Source of the DNA: Rhynchopus sp. YZ270_cl-10
Lineage: Eukaryota > Euglenozoa > Diplonemea > Diplonemida > Diplonemidae
Length of the DNA stretch: 64,000 bases
Reading direction: 5' to 3'
Assembly: GCA_964035575.1 (NCBI GenBank)
Contig: OZ037893.1
Location: forward strand, 248,001 to 312,000
Positions 49,143-58,670 of the stretch are shown piece by piece. Both the position numbers and the translations under genes were made by a program. The notes beneath the pieces are model-generated. The model did not search any database and was not told where the DNA came from. It saw nothing but the letters and a program-made list of their open reading frames with translations. How positions within the stretch are numbered: the first letter of the stretch is position 1; every line of letters begins with the position of its first letter.

Positions 49143-49225
49143 AGTGAAAATACAAAAAACCCTCTCGTTACAATGTACCTTGGTACATGACCGGTTGTAC
49201 CGGGTGTACTCCAAGCAGTGATACC
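49143..49225 (-). repeat. Hairpin element, family C, long form
   Basis: GAAAATACAAAAAACCCTCT, CGTTACAATGTACCTTGGTA, CATGACCGGTTGTACCGGG, TGTACTCC. It contains two palindromic blocks (GTACCTTGGTAC; CCGGTTGTACCGG), as in the copy at 57393. Confidence 0.5.
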
Positions 49226-49554
49226 GGGGGGAAAAAAAGTTTGTAAACTGCAGACGACGCAAAACAAGCTCGCTAACGAAAAAGAAAGTTTTTTTTTTTC
49301 TGCGAAGTGTATTGTGGTGAGGGGGGGGAGAATAAAACAGTACGAAAACCTCCACTATCATTTTTGCAAGCTTCATTTTCCGTTTTGGATTTCTCCTCAA
49401 AAAGTTGTCGCAAAGGAGAAGAAAAAAATACACAGAACAAAAACGATAAAGACAGAACAGAACAGAACACATCCAAAAAAAAAAAAAGCAAAAATATATA
49501 TCTTGGGGTAAATCATACGAGGGGGTAAGGCCCCTCAAAAAAAAATCTCTTTTT

Positions 49555-49680
49555 TTAGCGCAGATACCAAGGGGTGCGGTCATCTTTCGGGTCCCAACAA
49601 GTGTACTTTACCTCAAAATCCCTTTCCAGTAAATCAGGATCGGGCTGTGCTGCGTCCTCAAGGATCGGCACATCTCCCTT
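49555..49680 (-). other. Possible orphan exon ending in a stop
   Basis: A 40-codon frame reading VPILEDAAQPDPDLLERDFE then VKYTCWDPKDDRTPWYLR and a TAA. Its amino-acid mix is protein-like and unlike the A/T-tract DNA around it. No start, no clear splice acceptor and no family match. It could be the last exon of an unseen gene or a fragment. Confidence 0.2.
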
Positions 49681-49700
49681 TCAGTGCGGCTTATGGGTTT

Positions 49701-49736
49701 GACACCCTAAGCCTCTCTCTTTCTTCAGCTGACACC
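49701..49736 (-). repeat. Hairpin element, family H variant
   Basis: GACACCCTAAGCCTCTCTCT, TTCTTCAGCTGACACC. The usual GCTTAGTCACC half is replaced by CAGCTGACACC. Confidence 0.35.
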
Positions 49737-49901
49737 AAAAACTTTATACGGTTAGCAGGGTGTCAACTCTTCTCATACACGATCATGGTTCACGCTCCTG
49801 CTGTCGAGAAGCATTGTTGACGAAGACAGAGGAGATACAACAGTTCCGCAGATGCCGTGCTCCGATACTCTCATTTACGACAAACACAATAGAAAAGAGC
49901 A

Positions 49902-49941
49902 TGGCCCTAAGCCTCTCTTTTGCTTAGTCTGATTAGATTAC
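49902..49941 (-). repeat. Hairpin element, family H variant
   Basis: GGCCCTAAGCCTCTCTTTTG, CTTAGTCTGATTAGATTACC. CTAAGC pairs with GCTTAG across a CTCTCTTTT loop. Confidence 0.45.
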
Positions 49942-50397
49942 CTTTAAAATAACAAAAAAAAAAGGGGGGGACACATACCGCCACCAATGCAAGAACTGAA
50001 GGTCACACCTATGTGAAAAAAGGTTTTCATCCTTCTGTCTATGATGAGTACACCCCTTTTGTTGACAACCACTTAATACCTGAGGCAAAGAAGATCTCAA
50101 CTCAATGTTGGTCAAAGCCTTTATCTCTGTACTGCGGAAGGTATCGAGTTCTATTTTTTTTTTTTTGATAAATTGTTGGAGTGGTGTAGTTGCCACAGTT
50201 GTGCAATCTCCACTTCTCTAACGTTTGCCGCAGTATCAGTCATAGAGAATAAACAATTTAGGGTGTGTGCTTCTCTATGTGAACAGCATGTGAAATGCAT
50301 AAAATTGCAAACCGTGACGTATTCTTGTGTAATGCAGAAAATGAGCTAATTGTGGCCAGCCTGAGGGAAGCACAGAAGGTGATCACAAAGAAAAGAG

Positions 50398-50450
50398 AAA
50401 TTGAAAGTGCAAACGCCCTCACCGTATCGGCGGAACGTAGACTCTGCAAA
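50398..50450 (-). repeat. Hairpin element, family S
   Basis: ATTGAAAGTGCAAACGCCCT, CACCGTATCGGCGGAACGTA, GACTC. The B-box-like half seen in the intron copy is absent. Confidence 0.5.
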
Positions 50451-50459
50451 AAAAAAAGA

Positions 50460-51403
50460 TAGAATACAGACTCCTAAGTTAACAGTTGTATTTCTTGGTT
50501 CTTGCATTTTAGACTAACACAGCGATCCGCTAATTACGCCAACAAAAAAAAAAGGGGGTCCAAAGAATGTGTCAAAAAAAGAGCGGTACTTCAAGCATTA
50601 AAAAATAATCAGTTAACCTCCATTCGATTGCTGTGCTGGCCGAGCTATTGGCCCTTTTGCGTGCAAGGGGAGGGTTCCTTTCTTTTTCAACACCAAACAT
50701 GGTGTAACTTTCAGTGACTTGAGTTGTTTTTTTTTTAAATAACCTAACTTTTTCGGCGGATTTTGGGAATTTTTTTTTATTCAAAATTTGCAGGGCGTTC
50801 GCTATCGCCATCGTTTTTTCCTGATCGTGGCGAAATGCCAAAACCCCCGAAATTTTCGTTTTTTTACTAGTGCTTAAAATAGGTCAAAAAAAATTTTCCC
50901 GCCGGAGAGAAGTTAGTTCGTGGGGTGAATCCCTGGTACTGAATGGTCAAAAAAAATTTGTGATTTGCGCGTGATCCCTTCCCCAGCACAAGTGATATTA
51001 CAGCTGAACTTTCCTGATACTAAAACCAGCAAAACGATGGAGAATTTCATCAATCCCCCCTCACTGAGGGTCTCTTTGTGTTGTTTAATCAAACAGATGT
51101 ACAAGAGAGAGGCATCTGTCATATGAGACTTCATCCTTATTTTGATTATTTTCAACTCTCTGCCATTGAAGATAGAGTTGACACGAGCAGTGACACCTTC
51201 TATAACAGGGGGTACGGTACACCTTCAGCAGACTGCAGGATTGAGGAGCGAGCGGGAGTGCTGGGGAAACTTCCTCTCACGGCAGGCGGGTTTGCGGATG
51301 ATTTTGAGTACAGTGGACACCCCTCTGCGACCCCCCCTCCGGGGGGGTCTACAGGTAGGTGGGGAGAAATCTCTCTCTCTTTTTTTTTTTTTTTCCCCTT
51401 TTT
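50460..51403. other. Gene-poor region with a protein-like plus-strand stretch
   Basis: No supported gene. The plus-strand frame at 51140-51350 (YFDYFQLSAIEDRVDTSSD, YGTPSADCRIEERAGVLGK, LPLTAGGFADDFEYSG) has ordinary protein composition, then runs into G- and T-tracts. It may be a gene scrap; no family was recognised. Confidence 0.25.
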
Positions 51404-51432
51404 TTATTTATTTATTTATTTATTTATTTATA
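51404..51432. repeat. (TTTA)7 microsatellite
   Basis: Seven TTTA/ATTT units immediately left of the CAGGG inverted-repeat element. Confidence 0.85.
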
Positions 51433-51544
51433 CAGGGTTTCGCCCCGGTGGGGCGAAGCCCTGGGGCGAAATAAAATGTCATTTTTTCAGGAAAAGATTT
51501 TTTTAACGAAAAAAAATATTTTTCGCCCCGGGGCGAACGCCCTG
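51433..51544. mobile_element. Small inverted-repeat element, CAGGG ends
   Basis: 112 bases from CAGGGTTTCGCCCCGGTGGG to TTCGCCCCGGGGCGAACG then CCCTG. GC-rich ends enclose an A/T-rich centre. CAGGG termini resemble hAT-type MITEs, but no 8-bp target duplication was found. Confidence 0.6.
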
Positions 51545-51798
51545 AAAATTTGACAAATATAAAACAGATGAATGATCTCATACACAGTCTTTTACCACTA
51601 TCGTTTAAAAAAGAAAAATGCGAAATTGACAGCGCAAAACGAATCTGCAGAGCGGGCACTAAAAAAAAAATAAAAACTGTTATCTGAGTTTAAGCTAGTC
51701 TGATAGAAAGAAACGAAATCAGAAAAAGAATTTTTCGTTGATCGCACCGGATTTTTGTGGAGTGTGTAGGGACAAAATCAAAAACTTTTCTGTGGATA

Positions 51799-52740
51799 AG
51801 GGTGGGCGAATTGACAAAAAGAATTCGGGTTATTGGCGTCATGGATTTCAGAATTCTGGAAAAAAAAAAGTTTTCAGAAAAAAAAGTTTTCTCTTGGTTC
51901 CCCCACCAAAAAACCAAAAAATTCTAGAAAACACATGTGATTTCTAGTTTTTAAATTTGGTGGCTTCGGCAAATTGACCCCACCACAGAACGGGTGGATT
52001 CAGGAAATGCAAATTCCGGTGTTTTCGAACAAAATTAAAAATACAAAATGCCCGCGTTTTTTGCGAAATGTACACGCATGGGGGGCCCTAAAACCTCAGC
52101 TACCGTGTGTTTCTACAGGCAAACACTTGGACCCCTTTACCTTACACTTATGGGTTTTGACCAAAATCAAGAACTCGTCCATTTCGGCAAATTGACCCCA
52201 CCGCAGAACGGACAGATTCCGAAAATGCAAATGCCGGTGTTTTTGCGCATTTTCATGTTTCAGCATCAGGGAGAGAAAATCTGGGTTGTGGGATTTACCT
52301 TGGCCCCTTCACCTTACACTCCACCAAAACCAAGAACTTGGCCATTTGGCAAATTGACCCCACCACAGCGCGGACAGATTCCGGAAATGCCAATCGCGGC
52401 ATGTTTTGGGGCTGAAAAAATTTCAGGAGAAAATATTTTTCAGTAGCATTTTTTGGCCGAAAATGGGCCCCACGTATTACCACGTATTAGTGACCGGGCT
52501 CATATTTTCAAACGTGGTCAAAAAATTGTCCAATTTTCGAGATTGACCCCACCACTTTCTGGATGGATTCCGGAAATGCCAAAAAACTGTGTTTTGGGTC
52601 ACGAATCTCTACCCCGTCACCCAAAAACCAGTTTTTCCTGATGAAAACTTTTTTTTTCTGAAAACTTTTTCTCTGCGTCATGCGTCAGCGTTTTCTCTGC
52701 GTCATGTAACCCGAATTAATTTTGTCAATTCGCCCACCCT
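51799..52740. mobile_element. Inverted-repeat element with internal GACCCCACC repeats
   Basis: 942 bases. Left arm AGGGTGGGCGAATTGACAAA, AAGAATTCGGGTTATTGGCG, TCATG. The right arm, reverse-complemented, is AGGGTGGGCGAATTGACAAA, ATTAATTCGGGTTACATGAC. Inside are four degenerate direct repeats (from ~51975, 52190, 52348 and 52543) with AAATTGACCCCACC, GGACAGATTCCG and AAATGCAAATGCCGGTGTTT. No intact frame. A single related end, GGGGTGGGCGAATTG, is near 58630. Confidence 0.65.
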
Positions 52741-52858
52741 AAGTTGTGTCGGTGTTTACATCGCTCACACCAAAAATTCGGGCACAACTCAGATATGTTT
52801 TCATTTCCTCCCCTACAACCTTTGCAAGGCAGTTGTCTCAAAAAAAGAAACGTTTACC

Positions 52859-52890
52859 AGATGATCCTAAGCCTCTCGTACTTAGTCACC
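52859..52890 (-). repeat. Hairpin element, family H, reference copy
   Basis: AGATGATCCTAAGCCTCTCG then TACTTAGTCACC. CTAAGC/CTTAG stem with a CTCTCGTA loop; an A-run on the plus strand lies to its left, giving a minus-strand T-rich tail. Confidence 0.55.
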
Positions 52891-52916
52891 ACCTTTTAAA
52901 AAAAAAGGTCGATTAA

Positions 52917-53043
52917 CATACAATGCAGCGAGACCCAATGGGCCTCGCTAAGGCCTGACTCAGACGTGAAAGTATTAGTACACCTCAGCCACGCCTCCAG
53001 ATAGGTTTTTCCAGGCGTAGTCGGCCTCGCTGGCAATTGTATG
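52917..53043. mobile_element. MITE-like element, CATACAATGCAGCGAG arms, copy 1
   Basis: 127 bases from CATACAATGCAGCGAGACCC to CGGCCTCGCTGGCAATTGTA then TG. The interior CACCTCAGCCACGCCTCC matches copy 2 (53424) in reverse orientation. Confidence 0.7.
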
Positions 53044-53423
53044 AATACTAGATAATAACCGAAGCGCCTCAAAGTGTCGCTTAAGCAGTGGGAGCACATC
53101 CTAATGTCTCCTTTAACGCAGCCAATGATGCTTTCAAAAAAAGAGAATGCTTTGAAAGCATTGATGGGATGCTTCCCTGCACACTATGCATGTCTTACAG
53201 GCAGAATGCCTAGCACATATCACACCTGAAAAAAAAAACCGTGTAGGTAGAGAAAGTGAGGAGGAAACTCTGGTTTCCCTCTTGTTTTAAACGTTGTTGT
53301 GTTCAGACTAAAAAAAACCCCCCCGATGAGGAGTTAGCTTTTGATATAAGATGCGGTGGGTGTTGTTTTTCCCACATACAGAAAAAAAGTAAACGTTGAA
53401 TCACTACCACACATGGAGTATGT
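53044..53423. other. Unassigned spacer between two MITE copies
   Basis: No gene or repeat recognised, apart from short inverted GCTTTCAAAAAAAGAG and GCTTTGAAAGCATTG pieces near 53130-53165 (ATGCTTTGAAAGCAT is a palindrome). Confidence 0.35.
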
Positions 53424-53620
53424 ATCATACAATGCAGCGAGGGCGACAACACCTGAAAATTAGGCATGTCTGTGAAAATCTATCGGAGGCGTGGCTGAGG
53501 CGTACGACTAATACCTACAATCGCACCTCAGAGCCACGCATGAGTATTAATAGTACGGCCGCAGCCACCGCCTGGATCAGGCCCTAGCGAGGCTTGTTCG
53601 GCCTCGCTGCATTGTATGAT
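53424..53620. mobile_element. MITE-like element, CATACAATGCAGCGAG arms, copy 2
   Basis: 197 bases from ATCATACAATGCAGCGAGGG to TTCGGCCTCGCTGCATTGTA then TGAT, with near-perfect arms. The interior has GGAGGCGTGGCTGAGGCGTA, CGACTAATACC and a second inverted GCACCTCAGAGCCACGC. No frame. Confidence 0.75.
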
Positions 53621-53871
53621 TTATATATGCCGGGATCAGGAAATGTTATGTTGTTCATACTACTGCCACGAGGCAGTCGGACACGCTTTTTGGTTGGGTA
53701 CACAGTACTGTGTACAGTCGGTATCGTTGCGGGAAAAAGAAAACACAGAAAATTTTAAAGGGTCGAATATGCCTCACGTTAGATGCGCACAATCTTATCC
53801 GCTTTGAACAAAAGACCCTTTATGTTTGGGTCTCACGAGGGTACGACACAAAAAAAAAAGAAGAAAAAGTT

Positions 53872-53907
53872 TTATAAGATGAACCTAAGTCTCTTGAGTC
53901 ACCTAAA
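53872..53907 (-). repeat. Hairpin element, family H
   Basis: TTATAAGATGAACCTAAGTC then TCTTGAGTCACC, preceded by an A-rich run (plus strand) typical of the family. Confidence 0.5.
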
Positions 53908-54093
53908 AATAAAAGGTAAGTTTGCGGTCAGAAGGACTTCTCTCTCTTCCTTATCTCTCCCACTATCTCTGTCTCGCTCACAACGCTGTCGCGATCAACG
54001 GCTGTGTTGCAGATAGCATAGGCACTTCGTTGTCCTCAGGGGAGTCGAACATCGGGTCTGTATTGGGTGAAATGCAATTGTTTCAAATTTGTT

Positions 54094-54195
54094 ACCGTAT
54101 TCGTAAATATGTTCGACCGTAATAAAGTTCGTCCTTTTCAGGATTTTTCTGAAAGTTCGTCCTTTTTTACGGTCGAACATTTTTACGAATACGGT
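54094..54195. mobile_element. MITE-like element, ACCGTATTCGT arms, copy 2
   Basis: 102 bases. Left ACCGTATTCGTAAATATGTT then CGACCGTAA; right TTACGGTCGAACATTTTTAC then GAATACGGT. The inner part repeats GTTCGTCCTTTT on both sides of CAGGATTTTTCTG. Same length class as copy 1 at 47469. Confidence 0.75.
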
Positions 54196-54396
54196 ATATT
54201 TCCCCAAAAACTAGACAATATCCGCCAACTGATCTTGATAACAATACCAAATAGCAGTGCTTTTCGTTGAACTCCAGGGGTAAAAAAACCTGTTTGGCGC
54301 TGAAAGGGGAAATATTGTTCTCCCCGATCTGACCGTTGGCTTTCATTCTTTTGTATACCCAAGCCGAAACGGCCTGCTTATGATTTTGCACGATAG

Positions 54397-55470
54397 TTAC
54401 CGTGGAATCCCCGCATATGGGCCATCATAGCTCTCAGCTCTCTTCCCCCCTGATTTTATTATAAAATACATACCAAACTCCGGCGATTTCCCTTTCAGCA
54501 TATTGCTAATAAAAGCGACGGGGGTGCGTGGGGTCGACACTGACGGTGTGCAGACCGCATTGGGAGGGGTCGAGAGGCGGAGTGTGTATGTCCCTGGTGT
54601 GCTTGGCTTTGACGATGCAAGACGTCCTGACGGAGGCGGACAAAGCGTCCCTGCGCTGGCAGAGGTGCAGGGAGACTTGGGTGGCGGGGAGTAGCTGAGA
54701 GAGGTGTTGGCTCGACTGCGTTTTGTCTGTTTGCGCGCTGCTGGGGGGCATTGGTTGAAGGACGGCATGGACCCAACTGAACTATCATTTGAACAGGCCG
54801 AGCTTGTTGACAGCTTTGTACCCGATGTGGTGTTCATTCCTAGACTCGCATTCATCGGGGAATTTGTTAGCTCATTTAACGGATCCACATCCAACCCCGA
54901 CACCGGAGGCCTTAACAACCAATCAAACGTTCCTTGCGGCAAATTCGGGTATTTCTTCAACAATTTCTCCCTCAACTCCCGCGACCTCCCTTGCGACGCA
55001 ATCGCAATAGCCTTTACGTTTTTCAAACACTCTGGGTTGTTTTCATTATAAAATACCGTCAACCCCCTCTCCAACCACGGAATATCAGGATGCAACGTTC
55101 GTTTATGGCCCTTAGGCTGTCCCATGACAACCCCACGCTTATCAGAACATAGCGTAGATGTTTTGGTACCTGGTGCATTAAAGGAGGTGCGAAGACCAAA
55201 GGTTCGGCCAATTTTTTTTTTGGTGTTGTTAACACTGTGCATCATCTGGATGAGCGCGTCTGCACGAAGTTGACGAAGAGCGTCACATTTCTTCCGCGCA
55301 AGATACCGCAACCACGCTCCTCGAATAACATGAACCGCTCTCCGTTGCTGAATCCTCTGTCTATCCGCCTCCACAGAGCTCCCTCCACTGTTCTGCCCTG
55401 TGCTCGCCTGCGGTTTTCTTGTATCCCTCCCTCCAACCAAAGACCTCCGATGGTCTGCCTGCGTTCCCAT
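54397..55470 (-). CDS. Uncharacterised basic protein with a degenerate IQ-like motif
   Basis: 357 residues from the ATG at 55470 (MGTQADHRRS). Residues ~45-65 (AVHVIRGAWLRYLARKK) resemble an IQ helix but lack the Ile-Gln pair. Residues ~135-180 (PWLERGLTVFYNENNPECLK, NVKAIAIASQ, ELREKLLKKYPNLP) follow a W..L..FY...NP...V.....EL...L.KKY pattern that I associate with short helical repeats in many protist proteins. The rest is Ser/Thr/Pro-rich with many SPxx and TPxx sites. GTATGT occurs at 54473; splicing there to the nearest AG would remove only 24 bases in frame, so I read through to the TAA. No function is assigned. Confidence 0.65.
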   Translation of the reverse strand: MGTQADHRRSLVGGRDTRKPQASTGQNSGGSSVEADRQRIQQRRAVHVIRGAWLRYLARKKCDALRQLRADALIQMMHSVNNTKKKIGRTFGLRTSFNAPGTKTSTLCSDKRGVVMGQPKGHKRTLHPDIPWLERGLTVFYNENNPECLKNVKAIAIASQGRSRELREKLLKKYPNLPQGTFDWLLRPPVSGLDVDPLNELTNSPMNASLGMNTTSGTKLSTSSACSNDSSVGSMPSFNQCPPAARKQTKRSRANTSLSYSPPPKSPCTSASAGTLCPPPSGRLASSKPSTPGTYTLRLSTPPNAVCTPSVSTPRTPVAFISNMLKGKSPEFGMYFIIKSGGKRAESYDGPYAGIPR

Positions 55471-56075
55471 TGAAATAGAAAAGAAGAAAAAGGGAGGGGA
55501 AAGGGAAGGGTAAACCCCCCCAAAAGACCCCCTCAATGAAGAGAGAAGGAGATCGTCTGAGGGGTCTTAAAAGGGAGTGAAATTAAAAGGTGAGGGGAAA
55601 GGGTGTATAGTGTAGATGGTTGATTTGGTGTACGGTGTTGGGTGTTCTATTGTTGCCTGCAGGGAAGGGTTGGGTTGGTGGTTGGGGGATGTGGTTAAAA
55701 TCAGTGTATGGTGAGAAATAGTAACTCTGATAGGTAAGTAAAAGGAAAAAAAAAAGGTTTTTTCGTTGATTGCACAATTACCCTGTTGGAGGGGTGATTG
55801 GCGACCGTATCTGAGGAACTATTTCTCCTTTAAGCTACGCTTGTAGGTATAAAAACTTAATTAGTACGCCACGTATTGGGTTGGGTGATGATATGATTGT
55901 CTCCGTGGGATACGTAACAGGCTGTGAGAGCTTAGTGAGAGCTAGTGAAAAAAAACCTCTCCCCGTTTCATAGATCACTCAGTAATATGTACACAGCCGG
56001 TAAGGGATGTTTAAAAGGAGAATAAAAGAGGAGGAGCGGGGGTACCTTTTTTTTTCCTCTCGCTTGCTTCTCACA
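55471..56075. other. 5' flank and spacer, no gene seen
   Basis: Purine-rich plus strand next to the start of the IQ-like gene (pyrimidine-rich on the gene strand). Farther right, GGTTGGGTGATGATATGATTGTCTC then CGTGGGATACGTAAC (~55875-55918) recurs in inverted form near 57110-57160 (TTACGTGTCCCACGGAGAC, GATCATAGATCACCC), which defines another inverted-repeat family. Confidence 0.45.
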
Positions 56076-56165
56076 TACACGGTGGCCCAAACGGACCCTT
56101 AGGGTACGGTCCGAGCGGGGTACCCCGCGGGGTACCCCTCAGAGGGTCCAATGGGCCACCGTGTA
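56076..56165. mobile_element. 90-bp palindromic element, TACACGGTGGCCCA arms
   Basis: TACACGGTGGCCCA, GGACCCT and GCGGGGTACCCCGC at the centre, returning through AGGGTCC and TGGGCCACCGTGTA. Almost fully self-complementary, so it would fold into a single long GC-rich hairpin on either strand. Single copy here. Confidence 0.65.
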
Positions 56166-56375
56166 TAAGGCACAGATCTAGAAAAATGCCTCTTCGAAAG
56201 AGAGGTCGTGACAAAAAAAGAAAAACACACCACACCCAGGTAGAGAAATAGGTTACGACCCATGGGTAAACACAGTGGGAGGCCTTTTGTTCGCCTGTCT
56301 GTTAGAAAATTAGGCAACTAGAGTAGTCTCATTTTTTTTTTTTCAAGATGGAAAAAAACAAAAAAGTGGAGTTGA

Positions 56376-56456
56376 TCATGCAAAAACGCATCTAGGACGC
56401 AGGTAACTGACACTCCGCAGGGTTTTATCGAACCCCCGGAGTGTTGCGCTTGGGAG
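56376..56456 (-). repeat. Hairpin element, family S, long form
   Basis: CATGCAAAAACGCATCTAGG, ACGCAGGTAACTGACACTCC, GCAGGGTTTTATCGAACCCC, CGGAGTG. It keeps the GGTTCGATAAAACCC hairpin found in the intronic copy at 13149; CACTCCG pairs with CGGAGTG. Confidence 0.5.
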
Positions 56457-56666
56457 TTGCTAACAAAACTGTAAGCAGGTATACAGTCATTTCAGGGAGG
56501 GAAAAAAAAAAAATGAAAAGCTATTTGCCACTTGATTTGTCCTCACTAATCTACTGTGTTCCTTTTCGACCGCAAGCAAAAAATAACATAAAAATGAAAG
56601 GATTTTTAAAAACGAATATCCTTTGAATGAGCACACATATAGGATACGGAAAGGTGTGAGAAAAGC

Positions 56667-56700
56667 TTATAAGATGAACCCAGGCCTCTCACGATTGCAG
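56667..56700 (-). repeat. Hairpin element, family H
   Basis: TTATAAGATGAACCCAGGCC then TCTCACGATTGCAGTC; the second stem half is degraded. Confidence 0.4.
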
Positions 56701-56940
56701 TCCCAAAACAAAAACAACGCCCAACACCCAAAGGTTCTAAACCTGATTTGAGCGTCAGAAGGGAGGGGGGTAAAATAGTGACCAGAAAAAGATTTAATTT
56801 TTCATCCCCCAACAATTTTTTTGGAAATACAAAAAAAAGGACTCTCTGATAATATATGCAGAAGTTGGTTATCTGTTGTGGGAAACGTGGCGTGGGGGGG
56901 GGGGAAATTTGTCTCCTTTGTTGCTGGGACAGAGAATGGC

Positions 56941-56983
56941 TTGTAAGATGAACCTAAGCCTCTCTCTGTGTGCAACCTCACCA
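56941..56983 (-). repeat. Hairpin element, family H
   Basis: TGTAAGATGAACCTAAGCCT then CTCTCTGTGTGCAACCTCACC; the loop is longer than in the other members. Confidence 0.45.
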
Positions 56984-57392
56984 AAAAAGGAGAGCGGCAG
57001 TTTTCCCCGTCGTTGTGTGGAAAAAATATAGATTCGATGGATACGCTTTCAATTTTGGGTGATCTATGAATTTTTTCATTAGCTCTCAGTAAGCGCTCAC
57101 AGACTCTCACAAGCTCTGTTACGTGTCCCACGGAGACGATCATAGATCACCCAAATTTAGGAGAGCAAAAAGCAAAAAGCAAAAAAAGATCGGGTCGTTT
57201 GTTTGTGCGCTCAAAGCCGGCAAAACAAAAAGGTGAAAAAATGTGTTTAAACTGAAGTACGGTTGTTGTGGTTAATTGAGTACTCAAAGAAAACAAGCAA
57301 GCTTCTGTCCTTTTTCAATCCGTTTTGTTTGCCCCACAGCGCTGCCTCCAATCTTTTTTTAGAATTGGCAACAAGTTGTTTTATCAAAAAAA

Positions 57393-57465
57393 AAGTAGAG
57401 TTGAAATACAAAGCCCTCTCGTGACAGTGTACCTTGGTACATGGTACACCGCTGCACCGGGGTGG
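57393..57465 (-). repeat. Hairpin element, family C, long form
   Basis: AGTTGAAATACAAAGCCCTC, TCGTGACAGTGTACCTTGGT, ACATGGTACACCGCTGCACC, GGGGTGGAC. GTGTACC...GGTACAC pairs around TTGGTACAT. Confidence 0.5.
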
Positions 57466-57686
57466 ACCCCAACCATGCAGTCCTGCATCCATTTCGAGTC
57501 TCGGGCCAGATTTCGGAGGAAAACTTTTTCCCCCCCCAAAACACAGTACAACAAAATAACGCAATACGTTGGTGAAAAAAGGTGGCTGAAATTTTGAATA
57601 CACCCAATGATATATTTGCAAGACAACGAAGAATCGGGCTTTCACGTATTTATGCTTTTTTTTAAAAATCCTTCACGCGTCGAAAA

Positions 57687-57719
57687 GCTAGACGAAGTCT
57701 AAGCCTCTCGTAGTCACCT
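57687..57719 (-). repeat. Hairpin element, family H
   Basis: CTAGACGAAGTCTAAGCCTC then TCGTAGTCACC; short-stem variant. Confidence 0.4.
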
Positions 57720-57868
57720 TCATCACATTCGAGAAAAAAGTTGGTACGATGATTCTCTAAGCAGTTTGATGTTTAGTACAGTGGGGCGCTATATTACCGA
57801 TGTTAAAATATGCAATATGCGAGTGAGGAAAAAGCACGGGAACACAGTGTAGCTTTTTTAAAAAAAGT

Positions 57869-57912
57869 TGACTTGAAATACAAAGCCCTCTCGTGTGACA
57901 GTGTATCTTAAA
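57869..57912 (-). repeat. Hairpin element, family C
   Basis: GACTTGAAATACAAAGCCCT then CTCGTGTGACAGTGTATCTT, beside an A-run. Confidence 0.5.
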
Positions 57913-58058
57913 ATCAAAAAAGAAAAGTGCAAAAATAAAAGTAAAAATGGCTCACGATACGCAGACCACTACCCGAGGTTATCTTAACCCCTCCGAGTGT
58001 AGCACTTTGGAGTTTCTTACATTAGGAAACTGTCATTTCAAAGAAAAAAAAAAGAAAA

Positions 58059-58099
58059 GTTTATAAGATGATCCTAAGCCTCTCGTGTTTAGTCACCTT
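58059..58099 (-). repeat. Hairpin element, family H
   Basis: TTTATAAGATGATCCTAAGC then CTCTCGTGTTTAGTCACC. The A-rich run 58042-58058 gives a minus-strand pyrimidine tract followed by TGACAG. Confidence 0.55.
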
Positions 58100-58290
58100 G
58101 AAAAAAAGTATGCACGACACTGTGAAGGAAGGGTTGAGTGGGAGAGGAAAGACTCCGCAGCGGAGAGAGGACGGGGGGGTTATTTTGAATAAAATAAAAG
58201 TAGAAATTTAAATCTGTTATCAATCAGGCACTAAGTAAAAACGCTGGGAAAAAGAGAGGGAAGGGAAGGGAAGCGGGGGGATGGGGAGAG

Positions 58291-58330
58291 TTTCTAAGAT
58301 GAACCTAAGCATCGCTGTGCTTAGTCACCA
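58291..58330 (-). repeat. Hairpin element, family H
   Basis: TTTCTAAGATGAACCTAAGC then ATCGCTGTGCTTAGTCACC, with an intact CTAAGC/GCTTAG stem and a changed loop. Confidence 0.5.
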
Positions 58331-58485
58331 AAAAAAAACCCCGTGTGATAGACTAACTAATAAGTACCTGACTAATAAAGGACATTTTTGACATACCGAC
58401 ACAAAAAAAAAAAAAAAAAGAAAAGTAAATAGTTCACATCACTCTGTTTCATCAAAAAATACACGAAAAAAAAAAAAAAGGGGGG

Positions 58486-58535
58486 TTGAAAGTGCAAACG
58501 TGTCACTGGGCACCAGAGGACGCAGGCATCTGGAA
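58486..58535 (-). repeat. Hairpin element, family S
   Basis: GTTGAAAGTGCAAACGTGTC, ACTGGGCACCAGAGGACGCA, GGCATCTGG. The central stem is CTGGGCACCAG in this copy. Confidence 0.5.
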
Positions 58536-58559
58536 ATCATTCCCGCCCTCCATTTTCAC

Positions 58560-58670
58560 CCCCCCAAAGTGAATATGCGCACCAAGATTTGTACTCCGAA
58601 TTTGGGCGAGTAGGGCGAGTTTTTCGATCAGGGGTGGGCGAATTGCTCGCCAAAAACGGCTCGCCTTGCG
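58560..58670. repeat. Solo end related to the 51799-52740 element
   Basis: GGGGTGGGCGAATTG followed by CTCGCC, preceded by GGGCGAGTAGGGCGAG. It matches the AGGGTGGGCGAATTG terminus, and no partner end was found nearby. Repeated GGCGAG/CTCGCC gives a local stem. Confidence 0.45.

Noticed and set aside
48978-49583. 201-codon minus-strand frame
   Set aside because: Dominated by Phe/Lys from homopolymer tracts and overlaps a dispersed hairpin element; no domain.
54450-54473. A 24-base intron at the 3' end of the IQ-like gene (GTATGT...TCAG)
   Set aside because: Other introns here are at least 45 bases; reading through stays in frame, so an intron is not needed.
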